A stretch of DNA of 64,000 nt, from the NCBI GenBank assembly GCA_019973155.2, contig BPQB01000012.1, positions 372,001 to 436,000 on the forward strand. Direction: 5' to 3'. A program made the position numbers and the translations under genes. The stretch comes from Phanerochaete sordida (taxonomy: Eukaryota; Basidiomycota; Agaricomycetes; Polyporales; Phanerochaetaceae). Shown here in pieces: positions 54,761 to 64,000 of the stretch. Below the pieces are notes generated by a model that did not search any database, was not told where the DNA came from, and was given only the letters and a program-made list of their open reading frames with translations. Numbering within the stretch: the first letter of the stretch is position 1; the number at the start of each line of letters is the position of its first letter.

Positions 54761-57130
54761 GTGGAGAGTCACGGCGTGGGCAACGAGGGCGAAGGTGAGG
54801 ACAGCGAGCACGGTAATAGGAGTGACATGGCCGAGTCCAGCTGCGCGCGAGGTGAAACCCGCCAGATCGAGATCGGCAGGCTGATGGCGCATCACCTTGT
54901 TATGGTCCCGGGCGGGCTCGGGCGTCTCGCGAAGGTTGACTCTGACTACGACCTGGCCTGGCCTATGAACCTATCCACACTCCGTTCAACGCTATATATT
55001 CCTCCAGTATGACTTCTATACCCTCTCTAATGATTTATAGCTCGTTAACTAACTCCTTACCCGGATAGATATACGTACTGGCATACGTACTCGCCCTCGG
55101 GCTCGCGTCATGCCTCGTGCACCAGCTCGCAACATTCAGCGAGCGCCTGGCACCTGTGCGCCGCAGCGTTGTCAATATACCTCGTCTGCGCTTTCGCGCG
55201 CTTCCTCTTTGCGCCGCTACGCCTCTTGCATCGCAGTGAGGGAGTTCGCCTAGATTTGGTGAGCACGCCCGATATCATATAGAAGACCTGAATGCATTTA
55301 TCGGAAGATGTATAAGTCGGTGTTGCCCCCCTTCGCAGATTTGGGCCCTATAGCATTGTGATACCAGTAATGAAAGACAGCGGACGCAAATGGCTCGCCG
55401 ACGTCTCGCGGAACCTGCGCACATTCCACAGGCACGCGGAAATCACGAAGCTGCTCGACCGATGCCTCACTTGCAGGACACTCATTTCACGTCAGCCCAT
55501 AAATCCCTGCCCGACCCCTCGGAGCTTCAGCTCGCAACTCGTACGCATCTAGAGCGCCTGGGCGTCGACCACCTCGCCGTCGAGAGCCTTGCACGTACAA
55601 TAGAGAGTCACGAAAATCACTGCACAGCTCTAGCTCTAAATGGCTCCATCCGTGCGTTGCCACCTGTTCGTTTCTAGGGACGGACTCACCTTTCTCATGG
55701 ACCAAGCATCTGCCAAGGCCACCGCAAGCCTTCCTACGTGGATCTTGGTTCTGCTTCGCCCCCATCCATCGTCATCCAAGGCGCGCCACATCTACTGATC
55801 TCCTCCCGCCTACATATGATCTGACGGTCATCGCAGTTCGCATGATGACTCGAGCGCCATCCCGACGGACCTGAGCCGAACGTCAGAACTCACAGAGCTT
55901 TGCATACGGTGCTCTCGGGGCCAGGTGCGTGACACTTTGATACTCGTCCGGCTGCGACTGATGCCTATGCTCAACGTGATACAGATCTAGCAATTCCCTA
56001 ATTCCCTGATCGGTAGGACAGTCGTGTCCGCACTTCAGGCGAGCTCTCAGTAAGCTGAATGGTCTATCATTTATGCGGCGGCTTTGACTCTGTGGGTCCT
56101 ACAGTGAACGACAACCCTCCACGGCGCACGTTTGTATGAATCACCGGTCATTCTCTCGACGGCTCTCAGTAAATATCCACAGAGGTGGCGATTGTCCAGC
56201 GCAGCTTGATTAAGGGTATACTAGTCTACACAGCAGTTCGTGGCGCAGGCGGCATTTGCCTCTACGCCGGGCGCGGGAGGGCGTGTTTCTTTGGTACGTG
56301 ATCTGCCTCTTCCTATCATTTGCTTGCCGGATCTGACGCATACGTAGATATGCGGGCCCGTGCACAAATCAGCTACAGGCACGTCGAACCCAAGCCCAGC
56401 GCCGGAGCGTCGCACCTCACGTGCGTCGGCGTCGCGCATGCGGACGGCAGCACTCTCCAAGCGCACCTCGTGACCGTCGTCGCCGGGTACGCACCGTCGT
56501 ATCGTTCCAATGTTTGCAACTGAATTGCTCGCAGGTTCGACGGCGCTCGAGTAGTATCTGTTCGCAGGCTGCATGGCGGAGAGCGCGATGCGCTCTTTCT
56601 GCGCAGTTCGGGCCTCAAGGCAGAAGGAGAGCTGAGGGTGTCGCGGCGGGCGCAAGCTGGATGCCCTGCCGCCTCTGATACTTGCGTGTTTTGCCCCCTG
56701 GTTTATTCAATGGTCCGAATCACCTACTACACGAGCAGAAAATATTTGCAGAGCGCGCAGAATAGTTCCTCTGGGACGATCGTTCCGAAGATGGTTACAC
56801 TCTGTAGGTTCCATGTTTTCGTTTGCAGTGGCACTACCGTGCTGACCTCCATTCGTTTCATTGAGAGACAGGCCACGCTTGATGAGCGTACATGGCACTC
56901 TGTCCCACCTTGATCAAGTAAACTTGTATCGATGTCTCATGCTCTGTGAAGTCCTTGACGACCCTTTCATTGGCAGCTGTGCATCGCCCTACGACACTCT
57001 TACTCTCCCTTGGCATATTATGGGCGAAGGTGAGTTGCAATTCCTAGGACGTCGTGAGACTGCCTTGCATATTCTTTCTTCACCCTCGTTGAGCCGTGTA
57101 TACCTCAGGATAGGCCCTTAGACCGCATAT
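54761..57130. other. Intergenic region with unrecognised protein-like fragments
   Basis: Plus-strand IYVLAYVLALGLASCLVHQL (from 55069) and minus-strand VTPITVLAVLTFALVAHAV (about 54830-54770) look like membrane helices, and 55388-55480 reads RKWLADVSRNLRTFHRHAEI, but no exon chain or family emerges. These may be pieces of dead genes. The remainder shows nothing recognisable. Confidence 0.25.
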
Positions 57131-57720
57131 ACGCAGCGAGGACAAGGTAAAGCTTTGGGGTAACCGCGAGCGTTCCCTACTCGCTTACTCATTCCTGGTA
57201 ATACCTCTTACTTTTACCCATATGCCCTGAAAGTAAGAAACGTCTTTGTTACCCTTCTGTTACCCCTTTCCCTCACCCCCGCTCCCTCTGACCCTTTATA
57301 TACCCCCCGCCCTTGCTTCCGCGCCTTCGATCGTCGTAATTTCCAACCGGCTTGCTGCTTCGCGCCCCGACTCGCAACAGCTTGGATCCGACAGTGCCCG
57401 TTGAGCCGCCGCAGGCGGCGCATACAATCAGACGATCCCCCAGGCTCACCTCGATTGCGAGAGCATCAGCCTCGAGAACAGCAGCCTCGGGAGCAGCAGC
57501 CACGAGAACAAGAACCGTGGAGCGAAGCGAAACGGTCTCTTGTCTGAGCTTAACGAGTTCTCTAAGAGTCATTGAACTAGGAAGCCGGAGCCATCGTTCG
57601 CAGGTGAGCTACGCCGAATGTTGAAGCCGAGATGGGATGTCAACTCATTGCCGGTTCCTAGGAAGCCTGGGTGCTCCACCTTCACCTGCGTTGTGGTGAT
57701 GGCTTTAATCTACAACACTC
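57130..57720. repeat. Possible solo LTR or LTR-derived segment
   Basis: The stretch has repeated GTTACCC/GGTAACC strings, a TTTATATACCCCCCGCCC block like the promoter of fungal Gypsy LTRs, and a downstream GC-rich part. No retrotransposon coding sequence or second LTR lies in the window and the TG/CA ends are not certain. Confidence 0.35.
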
Positions 57721-57801
57721 GCCATTTCACTTGCTCATTGCTCGTCGGCGAGCAGCTTTGAACTAGCCTCCCATCCGCACTTACAGATCCGTTTAACTGC
57801 C

Positions 57802-59115
57802 ATGTCTAGCACTGACTACCACGCTCTTCTCTTTGCCGCCTTCATCGTTTGCCTTGTCTATGAGATCCCAGTCTTTGCAACCCTCGTCAATGTCACCGTT
57901 GATGACCAGGGGACGGACCCGACGACCGGCGCGGGCATAACCTACGAGGGACCCTGGAACCTCCAGCCTGGATGCCCCGATTGCAGCGCGATGCCCGACG
58001 GAGAGCAAGCTCACGACGGGACCTGGCACGACGCGAAGTACAACGTCAACAATCCCACTCAGATCGTCTCGCAGAATGCAACGTTCAATTTCACTGGTGC
58101 GCATATCTCTCGCTTCGCATGTAGCCGTCAATGATGTGACCGTAGGCACTGCAATCTATGCCTTCGGCATGATTGACGGGGGAGTCGGCATCGACCTCGT
58201 ATTCTACATGGACGGCGAGGAGGCGGGGCGTTTTTCATATCCTCCCACGAGCGCGTACAAATACGAGTACGACCAGACGTACTTCCAGGCAGAGGGGCTC
58301 GAGAACACTCTGCATTCATGGAAGATGCAAAACGGGCGGTGGATGGAGTCCCAGCACAGTATCGTCCTCTTTGACTATCTCGTCTACACAAGGTATGCTT
58401 ACAGCGTAGAGTCATCAAACAGAACTTACCGTTGCGCGATAGGGACGATGGTATCGAGGAGAGCCCTGCCGCTCTTACGTTGAGCGCAGGAACCACTACA
58501 TCGTCTTCCTCAATCTCGACAGGACAGCCATCGGCCAGCCCTGCCCTTTCTACAGCATCAACGGCCAGCTCGACTCCTACATCTTGGTCGTCAGATAGCT
58601 CTATCATTTCTACTTCTCTAACGGCCAGGTCCATCTCCTCATCGTCATTGTTATCAGCGACATCAATCCTGTCCTCTGTCCTTTCTCTGCCCGCGGAACC
58701 GTCAACGACGCCCGGACCAGCCTCAGTACAACATCACGCGCTATCGAGCACGACACAAACTGCCGTGATAGCCGTCGCGATCACCATCGCGACAATTATC
58801 TCCGTGATCCTTGTGCTTTTCTACAGGGCACACCGCAGAGGCATCGGTCACGTCACCGCATCTCATATCACCCCATTCCTAGACGTCGCAGGCGTGCCAG
58901 CCTCGCGCGAGAAGGCCCGGCACACACCGGGGGTGGCCACGCCATCTTTCGTCATGCAGTGGATTGCCAGTGGAGGGGTGTGTAACAATCCACCAGATGG
59001 TGCACCCGACGTCGTGTATATTCGGGAATCTGGAAGTATCGCAGGAGAGACTGCGCCGCCGCCATATCAGCGCAAAGACGCGGCGCGACAACTGCATGGC
59101 GCGCATCGGTCCTAG
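57802..59115 (+). CDS. VDDQ-family single-pass membrane protein, subtype A (copy 10)
   Basis: Exons 57802-58096, 58146-58392 and 58443-59115 give 404 aa. It encodes a signal peptide (1-27), TLVNVTVDDQGTDPTTGA, NLQPGCPDCSA, DGTWHDAKYNV and FNFTG, then TAIYAFGMIDGGVGIDLVFY and IVLFDYLVYTR. The stalk is Ser/Thr-rich with long SSS runs. The helix is TAVIAVAITIATIISVILVLFY. The tail is shorter than in other A copies and diverges at the end (APPPYQRKDAARQLHG), yet it keeps PPPY. It is the last array member before unrelated genes resume. Confidence 0.88.
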
Positions 59116-60201
59116 CATAGCACTTCTCTTGTGTCTGTCGAGGCCTGCGGGACAGCTTGGTCATTGTTCTTCTGATTCTAGCTTTACAGTTCACACAAGT
59201 GCGTCCGCCGGTGGGCCCCTGACATATATATGACAACGGACCTTGAATGGCCGTCTTCCTTGATGCGTACATCGTACCGGTCACATTATTCGTACATTGC
59301 GTATTTCCTGTCGCACGCGTAACACACATGGTACGGTACCATTTTATAGGAGCATATCACAGCAGCTGGGCAACGGAGTCCCCGCTATTATCTGACCCGA
59401 CACAACCTCATTTATGCGTCACTTGGTCTTCATATGGAGACGGGCCCACCTCTGTTCCACAGTGCAGCCAAGCACTTACAGTAACGATACCGCGAGGGAA
59501 ACAGCGGAATGGCTGAGCAGCTGGGCTCCGAGTCGCCCGTGCCGCCAAACTGATGGCGCATCAGCCCGCCCGCGCCATATCTGGTCTTGGGCGGCGGCCG
59601 CGCGCTTGCAAAGCTCAACTCCTCCCACGACCACTTCAACCTCCGTCGGCAGCTCTACCATCGAAATAGCCCCTTGAGCATGAAGTAATACACATCTTTG
59701 CCGCGATTTTCTGTTGCACATGCTTCTAGGATGTTGATCTGTGCGCTCAAACGTCCGGACCCCCGCTCTGACTTTCGGCTTCCCTTGCGCATATCCATTC
59801 GGCGTATGAACACGTGGGAATGGACAGCGGAGGCTGGCGTTGAACAGTGGAGAATTTCTGGTAAGCAGCACACTCGCTTTTCTGCATGTCGTTGGCTGAT
59901 AACTGGTGGGAGGCATCTCCCGCTCTTAATTTCATGCACAGGCTCTGAGTCGGGCGGCAGCGATTTACGGGCTCTCCGACTCCCTTCATGACCATGGCAG
60001 GTGCCTTGGCGTCGACTGGTCGTGGCTTTTATCCCGGACCGAACTGTGGGTGAAGATTGGCCCTATGTGAGACCATTTTCTGACGTCTGATAGCAGCTGT
60101 CATTCGATGACACGCACCGCCACGGTACCTGTCTTCTGCCACGCAGTTTCCGAGTATCCACTCTTGCTTGCTGACCCAGTTTATGCAGGTGCCATCACAC
60201 C
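59116..60201. other. Intergenic region, no recognised gene
   Basis: Short frames only. A minus-strand reading at 59640-59480 is GC-rich and unsupported. The promoter of the 60202 gene should lie at the right end. Confidence 0.25.
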
Positions 60202-61516
60202 ATGACGACCCGCAACTCTGCTGCTTGGTTCACCTACGCTGAGCAGCTGGTGCATCGACGATATGGCTTTCCGCTCTGGCACCCGGAGCCGAACCGCTAC
60301 GGAGAGGTCGAGATCGGAGATGTGGGCTTCGTGTCCGAGGGCCAGTTCATCCGCCTCTTCAACGCGATGCGTCCAGCCAGAGATCCACTCAACACGCGCG
60401 GAGTCCCAAGCGGATTCGTCGTGTTGCAGCCAAGCGAAGAGCATCTGTTCGACAACCCGACGTTCCTCGCCAAAGGCGCGATCTGCACGGCAACCATGAG
60501 CTGCCGAAGGCTCGGCGCTGCAGTCGCAGACCCGAGGTGAGCCGATTCCAGCGCGCGGTTCGTCGAGCTCACGATATCCCCAGTCAATCAGCGAAGGCGT
60601 CCTTCGCGTTCAGCTGCCACAGCCACTGCGGCGCCGTCGCCGTGCTCGGCGGCTTCGGCCACCAACGCTGGTACATCAGCAACCGTGACTTCTGGGGCTA
60701 CATCGCGAAGCACCACGACTCCTGGTACAACTTTGCAGAGAGCAAGGGCCACATTCTCGCGCCGGAAGCGATAGTGCTCGTCTCCGGCTGGCTGAAGACG
60801 ACCGAATGGGCGCTCGCGTCCGTGTCGAACCACGGACAGGCGCACGACCTCTCGTTCTCGGCGTCTGCGGGCTCGTATGCTGGAGCGAGCTTCGAGGTGT
60901 CTGCGGGAACGGACATTCAGATGTCCGTTGAGCAGCGCTCGGGCCCGGTTCTCCTCGACGACGACACCGACACGCTCCCCAGCTCCTCCACTACACAACC
61001 CCCGCGGCTGCCCTGCGATCAATGTCTGTTCATCCGGTATTACAAGATGAAGCGGCGTATTCTCGGTCTTTGGCGCGGTATTGACGTCACCGTGGAGGCG
61101 ACAGATGCAGTGTCTCCGGGTGATGAGTCTGTCGGGCGAAGGGCCATGGCCAGTTCTCGCATAGGACGATTTGGGCGAGGAAGAAGCGACCTGGCGACGC
61201 GCGAATCCCAGGGTTTGTATTCCGCTGGAACGCTCGCAATGGATGTTGAGGAGGTGCCGGATGTCACCTCCGATGCGGAAGTACGCTTCTAGTTTAGTTG
61301 CTCGTGCATTTAAATCTGATACTTTGTTAGGCGGGGCCTGACATCTTGGACGCTGTTCTGGATCAGCTCTTGGAGGTACGCACACGCGATGTCAAGTACT
61401 ACATATTTCTCACTTGCGCGGCGCAGGAGTATCCAGACGCGGACGCCGCCGTCGCGTGCCATGACGACCTGTATTCGGTGCTTCATGTGCGTCCTGCTGG
61501 TTCGAATTCCCTGTAA
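60202..61516 (+). CDS. Conserved basidiomycete protein of unknown function ('HPEPN...GDVG' family)
   Basis: Exons 60202-60536, 60584-61280, 61331-61375 and 61427-61516 give 388 aa, with all phases consistent. The N-terminus has YAEQLVHRRYGFPLWHPEPN, then EVEIGDVGFVSEGQFIRLFN. The middle has HCGAVAVLGGFGHQRWYISN and WALASVSNHGQAHDLSFSAS. A basic segment (CLFIRYYKMKRRILGLW) precedes the C-terminal VACHDDLYSVLH block. I know this arrangement from many agaricomycete proteins annotated as hypothetical; no activity is established. No signal peptide is seen. It is unrelated to the VDDQ array. Confidence 0.82.
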
Positions 61517-61608
61517 AAGCCAGCTCAGTATCAATCAAGCTCGATAATACTCCGGGAGGCCCCGATCGCACCACAATACAAAATACAATTCAGGGCAATG
61601 TGACTCAA

Positions 61609-64000
61609 ATGCAGCTCGGTGGTACCAGTGGTAAGATCATAGTCCCACGAAAGGTCCTCAGACTCTGATCTTCGGTGATTGTAGTAATCGGCATCGCGCC
61701 TGCCAAACCCAGGTTGGAAAATAGGCCCAGGCCTCTACCGTCGGAGGCAAGTGCTTCCAAGCCCAGAAGGAAAACGTGAGCCATTTTGGAAAGTCCCCGG
61801 TCCCACACAGTCCCATGCAGATCCTTCGTTTTCAGGACATGCACACGCTGTATGGGGTTCAATGTCCGCTGCACGCCTTCGGCGGATAACCCAGACATTT
61901 GCACGCGATGCTACCGAGCCAAGACGGAGTGTTCGTTGTCCGGCCGCCAGACCTCCCATGCTCTTCCGTACGCAGTTTACTCCCACGCTGTTCTCTCCGG
62001 CCTTTTGTGACCATGAGCACACAGGAACCGTGGCTTGCTTATCGCGCAGCTAAAGGAGAAAAAACACACTGTCCAAATGCTGACGCAGATGCTCAAGCAG
62101 ATGGAGCACGCCGCCTTCGCCCCTACAACATCGCCTGAGTGGAGCGGTCCGGCATCTGTTGAAGAGGCCATGGCATATTATTCGGGTTCCGTCGGCCTGG
62201 TTTCCCTCGGAGGACGCAAACGCGTCAGGAGCGCAGAATACGATGCTACGGCGTTTGGCCCTACGGCAAATTTGGGTTTGGGTAGCTTCAACAATACTTT
62301 GCACAGGAACGACGGCAATTATGGTGTTGAGATTAAACATGAAGAAGACGAGGGCGCTCTAGCCCTTTCCGAGTCGCCCGCTGGTATGTGCGGCTGTCTA
62401 AAGTTGCGTCGTCGCCTCATTTCTTACGCTATACCCAGACAAAGTATCGGAAGCCCCGGACGTGGCTGGTGCACTCACCATTCTCCGCGCGGGTATAGTT
62501 GACATTAAAGAGGCCAGAATGCTTATCCAAATGTGCGTTCAGTACTCTCGGACGCTTCGGAGGTTAATCAGCTCTTACTTCCTTAGATATTTTGACCACA
62601 TGAACGCGTCCACGGGCCTCCTTGATCCCGCCATCTACACACCTGGATATCTTGTGAACCAGAGTCCCTTCCTGTGCGCCGTCAGTGAGTAGCGCAAGCA
62701 TGTTTCACTCTGCGCATCACGCTCAATCGACCAGTCTCCGGTATTGCTGCGCGATTCTACTCGGCAAAGCCAGGCCTCTATCGCCGAGCGATGGAGCACG
62801 CAAAAGCAGCAGCTGGTACCGCGCTCGTCGACGGCCCGACGAACGTGGACGCCGTGCACGCATACATCTTGCTCGCGCTGTACCCCGAGCCATGCTCGTC
62901 TAATGAAGACGACCGCAGCTGGATCTATCTGGGCGTCGCTATCCAGTACGTCCGCACGGCGCTTTCCCATACTCTCCAGCTGACAATTCCGACAGGATGA
63001 CGGTACAGCTCGGCCTGCACCGTCCAGCATCGACGGAACCGCGCGACGAAGCGCACGCGCGTGCGATGCTCAACGGCACCCGCGCGTGGCTACATTGCTT
63101 CGTCCTCGACCGGAACATGGGCCCGCTATACGGGAAGGAGAGTATGATCAACAATGCGGACCTGGCCGCGCGTCGCTCGGTCGAGTGGGCGAAGAGCTCG
63201 CCGTTCAACATGTTTTTGTCCGATGCACACCTCGCGTTCGACGCTCAGCAGCACGTCATAGTCAGACGGTTCAACGAGACGATCAACGGCAGCCGCGACA
63301 GCCCCATGAAGGCCCACGAGGACCTCGATATTCTGGGACTCGCGGTCAAGGCGGACGGCGAGCTCGTCGAGCTGAAGGACGCGTGGTTTGTGCGAATGCG
63401 CGAGCACACGGACGCGGAGGACGTCCAATCTGCACTCCGGGGCAGCCTACTCCGCCTCTCGCACAGTTACGCACGTATCACTGTCCTATCCTGGGGCTTC
63501 CAACATGCGTTCGACCAGCGCAAAGATGGCGATTATTCTGATATACTAGGGAAGGTGCGCGCGAGTATCACAGGGTCTTGCACTCTGGCTGACATTTTCC
63601 AGAGTATCGCGGTCGCCATGGATGTCCTGACGACGCTCCTCGACGAGCTCGCCTTGCAAAACCAAAGTGCGTCCAACGCCGTCCGCAGATTCCCGCACAG
63701 CCACTGACAGCCTGCCGCAGTCGTCTTCCTACGGCACGCGCCCGAGACGCAAACCGCGCCCGCGGTCTTCACCTGCGCGTTCCTGCTCAAGCTCCTCCTG
63801 CCACAATACTCCGCATACATCGACGGAGCGCAGCGCGAGCAGATCCGCGCACGCGTGCAGCAGGTCGTCGGCCTCCTCAGCTCGCCCGACGTCGCGATCG
63901 ACGAGGAGCACAGCCCGAAGCGATACGCGCGCTGGCTCCAGGGGTTGCTCGACAAGACTATTTCCAAGGAGCGCGAACCCGTGCATACAAGAATAGAGTC
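61609..64000 (+). CDS. Zn2Cys6 fungal transcription factor, 3' end beyond window
   Basis: Exons 61609-61630, 61685-61775, 61836-61967, 62025-62383, 62439-62532, 62587-62684, 62735-62945, 62996-63666 and 63721->64000 keep phase throughout (at least 652 aa). Residues ~40-68 form the binuclear zinc cluster, Cys spacing 2-6-9-2-6 (CTRCMGFNVRC then CTRCYRAKTEC), preceded by a basic stretch. A short coiled coil (QLKEKKHTVQMLTQMLKQME) for dimerisation follows. The middle region (RAMEHAKAAAG, DAVHAYILLALY, VQLGLHRPAS) matches the fungal-specific transcription factor domain. The first exon of 22 nt is inferred from splice signals. Its targets are unknown. A duplicated 3' fragment lies at 44970-45395. 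Confidence 0.85.

Noticed and set aside
54761..55012. Plus-strand 83-codon frame as a gene
   Set aside because: It overlaps sequence whose minus strand reads as a hydrophobic helix next to the HAD relic. Neither strand gives a complete gene.

Overview
The window reads as nuclear DNA of an agaricomycete (mushroom-forming basidiomycete, probably polypore-like). Coding exons are separated by many 47-60 nt GT-AG introns, there are no operons, and several families are typical of such genomes: an FAD monooxygenase with an N-terminal SnoaL/NTF2-like region, a MYND protein with a long C-terminal domain, a Zn2Cys6 regulator and a basidiomycete 'HPEPN...GDVG' family. No database was searched. All homology calls rest on motifs and on comparing segments of the window with each other.

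The window is dominated by a mostly same-strand array of paralogous single-pass membrane proteins, called here the VDDQ family. Nine copies look near full length (3676-4856, 8866-10329, 13537-14751, 21740-23155, 24674-23456 minus, 26771-27994, 50472-51984, 52315-53530, 57802-59115). One more is split by a 6 kb insertion (36810-37633 plus 43800-44352). At least seven partial relics lie between them. Each full copy has a signal peptide, a ~180-residue ectodomain opening with a 'VN(V/I)TVDDQ' strand and a Cys-x2/3-Cys pair, a Ser/Thr/Pro-rich stalk, one transmembrane helix and a cytoplasmic tail that usually ends in a PPxY motif. Three subtypes (A, B, C) alternate, and intron positions and phases are shared.

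Layout. 1-2609: FAD monooxygenase (minus, runs off the left edge) and a cytosine deaminase-like gene. 3676-6262: C copy, C-tail relic, B relic. 8866-10329: A copy. 10494-11560: a MYND-gene fragment fused to a monooxygenase fragment. 13537-15330: C copy and a B relic. 15779-18310: MYND gene, C-tail relic and MYND 3' fragment. 20500-24674: monooxygenase relic, then A and B copies in convergent orientation. 26771-44560: C copy, decayed HAD dehalogenases, A-tail relic, a 5.65 kb Mutator-like insertion with 9-bp target duplication, then the B copy split by a second insertion. 44970-54760: regulator fragment, HAD relic, then a second copy of the C-tail/HAD/A/B block and another HAD relic. 57802-64000: A copy, the 'HPEPN' gene and a Zn2Cys6 regulator that runs off the right edge.

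The ~27.7-44.5 kb block and the ~46.6-53.9 kb block are a segmental duplication. Comparing them gives the order of events: the second block keeps the empty site of the 5.65 kb element and a complete A gene where the first block has only its tail. I infer that the array is a rapidly turning-over family of cell-surface proteins whose PPxY tails could recruit WW-domain proteins such as Rsp5/Nedd4-type ubiquitin ligases. That function is inference.
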